Shown here one piece after another: positions 12,462 through 28,100 of a stretch of DNA of 64,000 nt. The DNA lies in contig CM038706.1 of NCBI GenBank assembly GCA_021613375.1, positions 21,580,866 through 21,644,865 on the forward strand, read 5' to 3'. The first letter of the stretch is position 1. Each line of letters begins with the position of its first letter. The stretch is from Megaleporinus macrocephalus. Taxonomy: Eukaryota > Chordata > Actinopteri > Characiformes > Anostomidae. Under the pieces are notes generated by a model that was given only the letters and a program-made list of their open reading frames with translations, did no database searches and was not told where the DNA came from. The position numbers and the translations under genes were made by a program.

Positions 12462-15400
12462 ATGGAGCGAGAGACGCGGAGGCTCGAGACGGGCCACACG
12501 GAGCGCAGGGTTCGGTTTCGGGTGGCGTCCGCGCGCTCCGGCCGCGTGCTGGCGGAGGTATTCCGGGAGGAGACGTTTGAGGACCCCGCGGACTCCGACA
12601 CCACCGGCAGCTCAGAGCCCGAGCGCGCAGCCTCGCCCGCCGCCAGCGAGGCCAACAGCCACCTGAGCGCCGCGGCGGGGGCGCGCACGGACGACAGCGG
12701 GAGCGAGCCCGACGACCTGCTGCTGTACGCGAGCGGCGCGAACGAGCGCCTCTTCAGTGGCAAGCGCGTGACCATCCGCAGCAAGAACGGCACGGTGCGC
12801 GGGGTGAGGGACAAAGTGAGCGCGGGGCAGATGCTTTTCAACACGCTGGCCAAAGTGTATGGGGTAAGTATAGGTGGGATGTATGGAGACCCCTCCCTTC
12901 CATCCGCTGACTATTGCTAACAGACCGGAACGTATTCTTTAGAAATCTAATTTTCTACTGATTCAGCCTCTTAAGCAATTCCACCTAAAGGGAAATTCCA
13001 CCAAATTATCAGTATATCTACCTGTTTTATTCCTTGAGATGAGGCTCGTATAGAAACGTATTGACTGGATAATCCTCGTCCCAAAACCTTACCTGATGGA
13101 TTTGGACCCTTCAGAAAACTGTGACTACACTAAACTGACCTAAGAGACCCCTGAAAACGTCAGAATCTCCAGTGAGGTTAGGCTGCATACAGGGCTGATG
13201 TGAGACAAACCCAGTGAGAGTGATTCAGAGCTTCCCTAAATCTGTGCGTAATTACGCACAGCAGGCCTGTCACTCTTTACACTCCTTCATCTAAAAATGA
13301 GCGTTCATCAATTAATTATAATGAATGCGTGCGAGTACGCTTCAAATGACATCTCATAAGAGTTGAATGTCAGGTGGTTCATTTGGCACGTTATTCCAAA
13401 TTATGGCTATTACCAGGCCAGTACGCACCTGGCGATTTCTGGTAGATTAAACTATTATATAACAATTCAGTTAAAGCCTGGAATTAATGAGATTTTCATG
13501 GTGAAATATCATTGGCATTGCAGTTTAGTCAAGGGCTAGATTTAACCCAGTGTCTCAAAACCAGCCCAGTAAATCACAATTAAGCCTACAGTTTCCACAA
13601 TGGAAAACCATTAACACGTCATCTACAGGGAACTAACTTAAATATATTGTAAATATAAAATCTAAAATGTGCCATAACTTTGGACAGGCCACATTTTTTG
13701 TTCTGTTCTCAGCATATTGATTTCAGCAAATAATCAGAAATTGTGTATTATAACAGTGGAGAGTGTGGAGAGGATGGCCTACAATATTTTCACTAAAAAA
13801 ACAAACAAAACAAAGTGTGGTTTTTAAAAACCTTTACATTCAACTGTACATGCGTATTAATAACATATAAGGTGACCTTAGCCCTGGCTGGCCACTTAAA
13901 GGTCAGCCTATAAGGGGCTTTCTTTTATAAGGGACCCCCGGTAAGTGTGAATTTTAGTTTCTGGTTTCCTGACTGAGGCAAGATGGTTGTGGAAGCAAAA
14001 TCACATTGACAAGCTGGAGGGACGAACTGAATATTTACAACAGAGTATTTTTTATATTACATAGTTTTTATATTGTGAGTGTGTGATGTCTACAACATTA
14101 TATAATACCTGTATTTATATTATAGAGTTTCTCCGTATCTTGTGAGTGTGTGATGTCTACAACAGTATAGAATATCTGTATTTATATTATAGTTTCTCCG
14201 TATCTTGTGAGTGTGTGATGTCTACAACAGTATAGAATATCTGTATTTATATTATAGAGTTTCTGCATATCTTGTTAGTGTGTGATGTTTACAACAGTAT
14301 AGAATATCTGTATTTATATTATAGAGTTTCTGCGTATCTTGTGAGTGGGTGATGTCTACAATAGTATAAAACATTTGTATATATATTATACAGTTTCTGC
14401 ATATCTTGTGAGTGGGTGATGTCTACAATAGTATAAAACATTTGTATATATATTATACAGTTTCTGCATATCTTGTGAGTGTGTGGTGTGTACAACAGTA
14501 TAGAATATTTGTATTGATATTATAGAGTTTCTGCATATCTTGTGACTGTGTGATGTCTACAACAGTATAGAATATCTGTATTTATATTACAAAGTTTCTG
14601 CATATCTTGTGATTGTGTGATGTCTACAACAGTATAGAATATCTGTATTTATATTATATAGTTTCTGCGTATCTTGTGACTGTGTGATGTCTACAACAGT
14701 ATAGAATGTCTGTATTTATATTATAGAGTTTCTGCGTATCTTGTTAATGTGTGATGTCTACAATAGTATGAAACATTTGTATATATATTATACAGTTTCT
14801 GCATATCTTGTGAGTGTGTGATGTCTACAACAGGATAGAATGTCTGTATTAATATTATAGAGTTTCTGCATATCTTGTGAGTGTGTGATGTCTACAACAG
14901 TATAGAATTTTTGTATTTATATTATAGAGTTTCTGCATATCTTGTGAGTGTGTGATGTCTACAACAGGATAGAATGTGTATTAATATTATAGAGTTTCTG
15001 CGTATCTTGTGAGTGTGTGATGTCTACAATAGTATAAAACATTTGTATATATATTGTACAGTTTTTGCATATCTTGTGAGTGTGTGATGTCTACAACAGT
15101 ATAGAATATCTGTATTTATATTATATAGTTTCTGCATATCTTGTGAGTGTGTGATGTCTACAACAGAGTATATAAACAATCAAACGAGTTATAGTTTCTG
15201 CATATCTTGTGAGTGTGTGGTGTCTACAACAGAGTTTTTGCATATCTTGAAAGTGTGTGATGTCTACAACAGTATAGAATATCTGTATTTATATTATAGA
15301 GTTCCTGCATATCTTGTGAGTGTGTGATGTCTACAAGAGTATAGAATATCTGTATTTATATTAGAGTTTCTGCATATCTTGAGGGTGTGATGTCTACAAC

Positions 15401-16040
15401 AGTATAGAATATCTGTATTTATATTATAGAGTTTCTGAATATCTTGAGGGTGTGATGTCAACAACAGTATAGAATATCTGTATTTATATTATAGTTTCTG
15501 CATATCTTGAGTGTGTGATGTCTACAACAGTATAGAATATCTGTATTTATATTATAGAGTTTCTGCATATCGTGTGAGTGTGTGATGTCTACAACAGTAT
15601 AGAATATCTGTATTTATATTATAGTTTCTGCATATCTTGAGGGTGTAATGTCTACAACAGAGTATAGAAACCATCAAACGAGTTATAGTTTCTGCATATC
15701 TTGTGAGTGTGTGGTGTCTACAACAGAGTTTTTGCATATCTTGTAAGTGTGTGATGTCTACAACAGTATAGAATATCTGAATTTATTTTATAAAGTTTCT
15801 TCATATTTTGTGAGTGTGTGATGTCTACAACAGAGTAAAGAAACAATCAAATGAGTCATTTCTGTGAAACACAAAATATGAAGGAGGGATTGGTGGGTGA
15901 AAGTACACACTGAACTGAATGAAGGAGCACACTGGGCATTGCCTTGCTTACAGTGGTCACTTACATTTAACAAATCGAGACTGTTTTCCTCTTCCTCTCC
16001 TCAGGGCTCTCTGCATGGGAACAAGCCAAACAGACCATAA
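12462..16040 (+). CDS. grxcr1: grxcr1-like, N-terminal exon plus possible short last exon (glutaredoxin domain not found)
   Basis: Exon 1 (12462-12863, 134 codons) encodes the N-terminus of glutaredoxin cysteine-rich protein 1, a hair-cell stereocilia protein. The recognisable segments are RRVRFRVASARSGRVL near residues 15-30, an acidic Ser-rich linker, and KRVTIRSKNGTVRGVRDKV with SAGQMLFNTLAKV up to the donor ggg|gtaagt. The family continues with a glutaredoxin fold and a C-terminal Cys-rich (CxxC) zinc-binding region. I find no such exons downstream before the next gene. A very good acceptor (pyrimidine tract, cag at 16002-16004) opens an in-frame phase-0 exon of 11 codons, then TAA at 16038-16040, with AATAAA at 16803. 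This would give a 145-residue protein. It could be a truncated gene, a pseudogene, an assembly join, or a gene whose other exons lie elsewhere. Exon 1 is sure; the second exon is inference. Confidence 0.6.
14036..15835 (+). repeat. Minisatellite, ~67-bp unit, about 27 copies
   Basis: Tandem array inside the intron after the grxcr1-like exon 1. Each unit contains ctgcatatcttgtgagtgtg, tgatgtctacaacag and tagaatatctgtatttat. A minority subtype carries aatagtataaaacatttgta instead (units near 14360, 14430, 14762 and 15040). Some units are shortened, for example near 15165-15240 and 15660-15740, where a block aaccatcaaacgagttatag recurs. Confidence 0.9.
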
Positions 16041-17270
16041 GCCAAGAACGCTGCAGGAGCTTAAAGCAGGGCAGAGCAGAAGGTCACACCTGGACTAGTG
16101 GGTGAGGGGCCTCAGGGGCCTATGATGAACAGAGGCCAAGGACTATTTGGGTCAGTTGCAGTAAAGACAAGGTCAGACAAATTTCACATCATCTCTCAAA
16201 CATCAAGGTACAGTTCTGATGCTCATAGTGTTTACTGAACAGAAAGTCTCATTCACCAAAACTTACTTTTACAGTTTTCACAAAGATTCTGAATTTATTT
16301 TCTTATTTGGGATTTGTTCTTAGGTTAAAGTACAAAGATGCAACCAACTCTAGATGTTTAAGAACACTTTATTATACGAGGTAGACTTGTCCTTTTCTCA
16401 AACTTAGCAAGATGTTGGTGAAAGAGGCTTATTATTCCCAAAACATTCTTAGATATTAATATAAGCTTATGTAAAGAGATTCAATTGCAAGTTATTATGG
16501 AGAACTTAAAAGTTAAAGACGTTTTTTGCCTTTTGGGACAATAAACAAGTCCATCACAATTATGGGCTTAATTTAATTTCATTTATTAGGGAAATGTGTT
16601 AGATAGACAAATAGACATAAACTTTGTTAATACTGAAAGAAATTGTAATCATATGTTTTTAACCTCTTTTACAGACTCTGTGGTTACATAAGTACTCTGA
16701 TTAAGTGATTGCTCTAATTCAAAAAACACACTTTTACAATAAGCAAAACAACAACAATAATAATGTGTTTAAAGCAACTGACCCTTCTTTTTTACTATAT
16801 TAAATAAATATGTTTGTAGAAAACACTGTAAATATGACCTTTGTAATAATGTTCCCTTTGCCTTATTATGTTTTGATTGAATAACAAGAATGACTGTAAT
16901 GTTGAAGGACAATTTACTTTTTTTGTTTTTTATGTTAATGTCTATTTTGTTTTGAAATGTTTTGTGGCATCTTTAGCAACAAGGAAGCTGTGTGTTATGT
17001 ATGTTTGGTCAGTTGTTTTATAAAATTAGCTTGTTCAAGGAAGTTTTTCAGTGGTATGTTTAATTAGTGGTAGTTTTCATTTAATGAACACATAACATGC
17101 AGTTACCAGGTGTATGAAAGTTAATATTTTTAATATTTGTAATAAATCCACAAGGAAACTTCTTAGGATGTTTTGGTGCACTCCACCTCTGCATGTATAA
17201 GTAAGTTCAATTATGAATAAGATCAGAAGGTCAAAGAGATCATTTGCTCCTGCATAATTCAGTATTTGTC

Positions 17271-17272
<2 letters not shown>

Positions 17273-17309
<37 letters not shown>
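17273..17309. repeat. (GA)n microsatellite
   Basis: Uninterrupted GA run of about 37 bases. Confidence 0.95.
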
Positions 17310-17312
<3 letters not shown>

Positions 17313-17969
17313 AAGAGGGAGAAGGGAGGTTATCTCACATTTCCACAGTTCATGTTTAAGAAGTACCCGACAGACTCTAGGTACAAGGCAGGTATCTGAC
17401 CCTAAAGCAAGGTTAAAGGCTCTACGTGCTCCATTGAGGATTAAGAGTAAAGGCAGTGTGGCCAAGCATTCCTGAGAGTTTTCTCCAAATTTGCAACCCG
17501 TTCCTGTAGGTCCAACACAGTTCCACAAACATGCCAGGAAATACTTACAAAACATGGAAGATGTTCTAACAAAGAGGTTTTATACTGATTTATTTGTTTA
17601 GTATTTATACTGAGTCTGGTTTAGAAGGAGACATTTTAGTATACACAATGACATTCGCTCTTTAGTGACTTTAAAAGTCAGACATACAAGAGGTTGTGAG
17701 AGTTATATGACAAATGTAACCAAAAGTACAGACAATGAAACACTTACTTTCCACATTCAGCAAACGACCAGTACAGACTGTATCTGTTATATACACTCAT
17801 ACATGCTTTTACAGACAATTTGTATGACAGCATGACAGTCAAAGACTAAACATTACTCTTTTTAAACACTGTGTCCACCTGTGTCCACTTACTGATGCTG
17901 TTGGCTGGATAGTTTTTGCTGGTGGACTAGTCTCAGGACAGCAGTGATAATGAGATGTTTAAAACTCCA

Positions 17970-18212
17970 GATGCATTGCCATGTCTGATCCACTTACATC
18001 AGCACAACACACACTAACACACCATGTCAGTGTCAATGCAGGGCTGGGAATGATCCACAGTGTGCAGTGTAGTGGTATGGTGGGGTTCCTGACCACTAAA
18101 GAAAAAGGTGGAGGGGAGTAATAGAGAAACAGATGGACTACAGTCTATAGAACTACAAAGTGCTCCTATATGGTAAGTGGAGCTGATAAGAATATGGACA
18201 ATGAGGTAATAA
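17970..18212 (+). repeat. Dispersed repeat family B, copy 1
   Basis: Colinear with 53165-53405 in the same orientation. Shared words include tgtctgatccac, cagcacaacacac, gaatgatcc and a late block around aaatggat/cagatggactac followed by a tatag…atgag end. It is non-coding. Confidence 0.65.
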
Positions 18213-18634
18213 TACAGTCCTTGCTGAGTATATATTAGGTAATCACAACTACCCATAAGTCACTACAGTAAAAAAAAATGCACAAGCTGCGACATAAGAG
18301 ATTCAGGAAAGACATTAGGGCACCCAGCTACCATAGGCCTGCCTGTGCTATGGGCCACAGTGCAAAAGAAATAACAGCCTGTTCACAAAAACGCACAATG
18401 TTGCAGTGTTTGCTAACTTGGAAGGTTTAATAAGTATAACTTTCATAATATGGTGCAGCAAATCTACTTACTATCAAGACTATGTAAGTCATCGCCATCA
18501 GAAAGTGATAAAAATAGAACACGAAAGCTTTTATCTTCAAACTACAAAAGTTTATCTTCATATTACAAATTTGTGACAAAATCCTATAAAAAATGACCAA
18601 TATTTATTATAATCAACATTTCTTGTCGATTTCC

Positions 18635-18640
18635 TTTATT
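18635..18640 (-). terminator. Candidate yipf7 polyadenylation signal
   Basis: tttatt (AATAAA on the minus strand), about 480 nt beyond the yipf7 stop. A second one lies at 18603-18608. Confidence 0.4.
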
Positions 18641-19120
18641 TTACATTACCGTGTTCCAGCAGCAAGAGAAAAGAAAGGTCATACTGGATGGAGGAACATT
18701 AAAAGATAAGAACAGTGTTTCTGTTAAACAGTGCCCTTGTTTCAGATAGTTAGCAAGAGGAAAGCTTTTAAGAAGTTATTGAATGGAGCTTAATGAGGAT
18801 AGTTTAATATTACTCCAATTGTAAGCTACTTAATCTAAGGCTAATTATGTTTGGGATTAAGGTTTTGTTCTGCACTAATACTAAAACCCTTACTGTCCCA
18901 GCAGGGACGCTTGGCAAATTTGGCTAGTTTTTAATTTCCTGTAAGGCCAAATTTCAATGGGCTCCTTTCAAACTGGACCAACCTGATAGACATGCAACTG
19001 TTTCCAAATGGCACTAGTTAAGAAATTGTAAAACTATAGACTTTGGTTCTGATATTTGCACTTAACCACGAGTTGTGGTGGGCCTGCTGACAGCGTACTG
19101 AGCTTTCCCCTTGTGGATCT

Positions 19121-23043
<3,923 letters not shown>

Positions 23044-24850
23044 TCTAAAAGAAACACAACAAAACATAGCATGGTGGTAAGCACCTGAAGATCAGCACTA
23101 CACTACAACGAAACTGCAACTACTGGAAGTCAACAAATACTATCATACTGTACTCTAAAAGAATAGAAAAATATTATATGCACATCTGACCTGAAAACTT
23201 TACACTAAATCTGTATTTAATTACCTTAACAAGTCCAGTAGAGCACTTCTGCAGTGATAAGAGTGGCATATTATGGTCAGAGCCGGCTGGTCACCGGGCA
23301 GCTGCTAGCTGTGTGTAATATGTATTTGAGGGGTTATTTATAGTCGGCTATATTTACACAGAGGACACAGACAGCTCTGAGACCAGTGGACAACGATAGC
23401 AATTATGATTTTATGTACTTGTCCTTAAATCAAAGTCTTCTATTTAATTTGGTGTCCATGTTCTCACCCTTGTTCCCTGCTTTTTGGCAATGTCTGCATT
23501 TTTTTTTGTTATTAAGCCACTTTAGAATTGTTAGGATTACATACATTATGCACTCATTTTTGATCAAACCCAAGAAATTCTGGTCTTTTTACACCAACTA
23601 TATACCACAGCTGTGCAGCTAGTTTCTCCAGTTACTTCATTATGTTTACCTATAATTATACTATACTCTGTTACATACTGGTTTACCAATTGTTTCATAA
23701 TTTAATGATCTAAGATTCATTCAAAATGGTTTGATGTGAAATGGTCTATCATTTTATTTGCTGTCTAAGATGACCAGTCAACCTTGTACCTTGTGAGTGT
23801 TATACATGTTGATGATGATAAACCCATACCATCGTAATTAGCTTAGCAGCAGTTTAGTTTCACTTTAACACAGGTTTGGCTAAACTATTAACTTCAAAGG
23901 TTAAATACAAAGCCACATGCTAAATTGAATGTGACTGCTCTTTCAAAACAAGCACTTTGAACAAGCATGAAAATTCTCTTTCAACAGTTCAATTATACTC
24001 ACAGTAACAGTCTACTTCGGGCCTCACTTAACACACCGATGGAAAGTACACAAAGTATATGCATGTCATTCGGCCTAACTTTGTACAACAAGGTTTTCTC
24101 TACTTTCATTACTGATAACTTAAAAACACATAGACTAAAACCAGCTTATTAGCCGAAGACTTAATTAAACATGTCCCAAAGTTCACTAAATATTATGGTG
24201 GAAGGTATGGGAAATAAAAAAAAATCCTGAAAATGTGCTTCATTCATAGGAGCGTTCTCATAAACCTCAATAAAACCATGGCTTTTAACAGTTAAACTGG
24301 ATACACAGAGACATCTACTGGCAGATGTGGGACAGCAATTGAGTTTAATTTAAACCACAGGTTCATTTTCAAACTACAGCTTCTGAGCTATTAAGTATAA
24401 GAACAAGGTTAAACTATAAGAAAAACTAATGACAGTGGAGCAACTTCTAAGTAGTAAACTCAAATAAATATTTTTCTGTTATTATTTTACCTTTTACCCT
24501 ACACGTACCACCAACAAAGCACTCATAACCATGTAATTCAAAAACATCTGTAGGGAAGCTTTGCACACAAAATTTTCTGAATGAATGAAATTAAATAAAT
24601 GTTTATGTGCTCTTGATTGATTGTACAGCAATGTTTTTTTTGTTTTTACCTACATATAACAAAACGTCTGTTCACAAACACAGCAGTGATGAGATGAAGC
24701 CTTGTTAAATTCCTCGGTGAAGATGTATAAACCTCTCATACTACAAATATTACGAATGCTATTGTGTAATGAAGGCTATAGTTTACATGGATTAAGCAGA
24801 ACCATCATGCACATGTCTCACACAAAACACTTACACATCTTAACAGCTGC
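23044..24850. other. Intergenic between yipf7 and alms1
   Basis: Probably holds the yipf7 5' UTR/promoter on the left and the alms1 3' flank on the right. There is no coding exon I can support. Confidence 0.45.
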
Positions 24851-24859
24851 CATTGGTTG

Positions 24860-24865
24860 TTTATT
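24860..24865 (-). terminator. Candidate alms1 polyadenylation signal
   Basis: tttatt (AATAAA on the minus strand), about 290 nt past the alms1 stop codon. Confidence 0.4.
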
Positions 24866-25044
24866 TTTAAATATAAAATCCATTAGTAAAATATTTGTAA
24901 AAAAATCATGTGATTTTTCATTAACTTGGTTCCTACAGGTAACATTACATCTCCATTACTATATACTATTCATTACATCACACATGTATAAAAAACAGTC
25001 TACCACACATAGATATTATCACACACACAAGCAAACAAACAAAA

Positions 25045-25045
<1 letters not shown>

Positions 25046-25091
<46 letters not shown>
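25046..25091. repeat. (CA)n microsatellite
   Basis: Uninterrupted CA run of about 46 bases in the alms1 3' UTR/flank, followed closely by the stop-proximal region. Confidence 0.95.
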
Positions 25092-25092
<1 letters not shown>

Positions 25093-25155
25093 CAGTTTAA
25101 CATGTCTAGTCAAAGCATCTCTGCATTTAAATTATCGAGTTGGAATCTGTTTAGA

Positions 25156-28100
25156 TTACTGCCAGGGAGTTCTTCTGCCCAACACTTGATTGGTGACTTT
25201 CTGTAACAAACAAGATTCAATGCATGAGCTTTAACTGTATCACTACAAAAAAAGAACAACACAGACATGCTGGTGTCCAGTAATGACATATATGATTTTT
25301 TATGTAATACAGTGTCTCAAAAACATCAGAAACTATGATCAGAGGTGTACCTTTGGGTTAAACACCTGAGATTATATGGTTACCTTGTTAAAGAGCTGAG
25401 CATTGAGGCGGTATGTGCGGTACTCCGCTTTCCTCTTCTCTTCCTGTTTCCTCTTCTGAACCTCCGGAAGTTGAGAATAAATCCTGACGGTTGAAACACA
25501 TACAGGTAAAATTATAAGTTTGATATTTTCTTCTTATTTCTATTTAAATTGATGATACACTTAATCTTTACACTCTTTACTCTATTTGACAGCACATCAA
25601 GCAGGAGATACATTTCCCCACAACATGCTAACAACCACTTTCTTCCTCTCTCTCTGTCACACAAACACAAGCCTACCTCCTAACTCTGTTGGTTTTGTCT
25701 ATTATTTGAATGTGTGCTTTCTCTTCCACTCCACTGAGAGCATGGAGAACAGAGCACAGAACAGCACATACAGTCCATAAAGCATTAATTACTAACATAC
25801 ACAAAAACTCATGAACTCACAGAGTGGTAATAGATATGTGCCTGTCGATTAGTGCTTACCGCTTGGATCTCTGAACCATCTCTTTCACTGGAATGACTCG
25901 CTTAGAAGGCATAGGAGGTGGAGCTGAGGCTGAGGAACAAAGAATAATATCCATAAGTGTAGAACGCTTCATACAGTGACATAAGAATGCTTTTCCTTTC
26001 AAATTGTGACAATCCCCGGAATAAATTACACTGCTTTAAAATGCAGAATTTAAACCAACCTGCTGCTGGCTGCTGTGGGGGAACTGGGCGGTTGAAGAGT
26101 TCCTCTCTCTCTTTGGTGAAGACGGCCTGCATCTTCCTCTCCTCTGCCAGCAGGCACAGTCTCTTCATCCGCTCCCGAGAACGAGACACAAACTCTGGTC
26201 GACGCAGCTCCAGAGCCTCCTGCGATGTTAATCAATCATGAAAAAAAAAACAATTTAAGATGATGGTCAAGCAAAAGTTAATCACACAATTTCCCTTTAA
26301 TCCTAAGTGTCATTCAGATACATTTGGGGTCCAAAACTTTAGTTTTACATAGAAAATACAAGGCTAATGTAGCCAACAAGCGACATGGCTAGTTCACACT
26401 CTTCCCAACCAGATTCCACATTCCACAGCTTAAAAAAAGTTATTAATAAGGTTAGAAACACCTTAAAACATTAATATGCCGTTATAAAACATTAAAAATA
26501 ACAGCAACAGTGGCATATCTGATGAATATTAATATTTGATGAATGTGTCAGGATTAATGTTGTGAGGGCATCAATGAAAAACATTTTAACAGTATAGACA
26601 AGAGTACTCATTATTTTGCAAACAGCAGGTCACCACTGTATTTATGTTCTAACAGCTTCTTTATGCTTTTAACATGTTTATGACCTTATTAACTGATATT
26701 AAATTATTCATAACAGAAATTACACATTTTACACTCAAATGTCATATAGGCAACCACGCACCTGCAGAGAGAGACGAACGAGGGCAGAGGTTTTGCTGCT
26801 GATGGTCTCTGCAGAGGTTTTTGGCTCAGTGGGCTTCTCCCTCTCGATCTGAATATGCCGTTCTCTGAGTGGTTCCCTCAGCGGCTCTCTCCAGGGCTGA
26901 GTCCTTGTGTGGGGCTGGAACCAGGCATGGCTCGCAGGCTGCTCTGATTCATGTTGGGGCTCATTTTCCTTCCGTGCATCCAACTTCAGTTCGTCAGCAG
27001 ATACAAACCATGATACTCCTTACAGAAAACAGATAAAGAGGGGAAACAGACATGTGAGCCAGATCGGAAATGATGCAGCAGGAACGAATCATGAACAAGG
27101 TGTGGACGATAATGAGACACTATTGGGCCATTTATAGCACAATACGCTTTTCGATTGTGTTGTTAGTAACGCTACATCACTAAAGACAATTGTATGTATC
27201 AAAAAACAACCTTGCCAACAACAAGAAAAACAAAAGTGTCTGACTGCATGTCAGAAAATGAACATCATTTATTTATTTTTACCAGTTAAATTTTCCACTG
27301 CCTTTTTGTGTCACTTTTGTTTTACATGAGTGTTTTATGTTTCGAAGCCATGCTCTGCAATTGTATTTTTGCCATATCACCAACCTTTAATTAATATCTT
27401 TTACAAACTCACCACTTGGATAATGGGTCTGGTTGCTCTTGTGGAGGGCTTCTCTCCTCAATACTTTTTGGGGCTGAGTAGAGGCAGTGCTATAAGATCT
27501 AGATGCAGAAGTAGTGGCTTGTAGTTCTGCGTTAACTGAGGGAGGAGCCTTGGTTTCCCTGGCATTGCCTGGGGAAGGGAAGATAGTGCCGACATCCCGT
27601 GTATGCCTGCGGGTGCCGTTCACCACAATCTCCAGATCACCTGTAGAAAGGGGTGCACATTCTTTCATTCCAAAAGCTGTTGTCCACAGATTTCTTAGTG
27701 AATCTTTTAGAAATGTTCTTCTGTTCCCTTATTCTTCTTCATTTATAGATTGTTAAAACAAAGAATCACACGGTGACTGACCTGCTTGTATGCCTCTGCT
27801 GACCAGCTTGACCTTTGGCCTCTTGGTCTTGAGGGAGCGTGTGTTGCCTCTTTGAATAAGGGGTGTGTAAGTGCTTGAAGATGACAATGAGTCAGCAGAA
27901 GCCTGGAAAACAATGCACATGTTCAAATATATAAAACTTTACATAACTGGGGGACAAAGCAGAGTGATATAAAAAGAGAAAATAAAAACAAACAAACAAA
28001 CAATCCATTTTTGTGTTTTACTTTTGATTTTGTCTGATTCCAGTTGTGCATCACTATCAACTATATAGTAAACAATTGACAATGACAATTACAATGTAAG

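Larger units (their letters stand above)
16041..18600. other. Downstream flank of grxcr1-like exon and intergenic DNA
   Basis: The first ~800 bases could be a 3' UTR ending at AATAAA near 16803-16808. The rest holds a GA microsatellite and a dispersed repeat. I see no glutaredoxin or Cys-rich exon and no other gene. Confidence 0.45.

Noticed and set aside
12392..12853. 153-codon minus-strand frame opposite the grxcr1-like exon
   Set aside because: Antisense shadow of a CpG-rich exon; Ser/Arg/Ala-rich with no family pattern.
14036..15835. Possible CRISPR-like array
   Set aside because: The repeats are head-to-tail with no unique spacers and sit in a vertebrate intron; this is a minisatellite.
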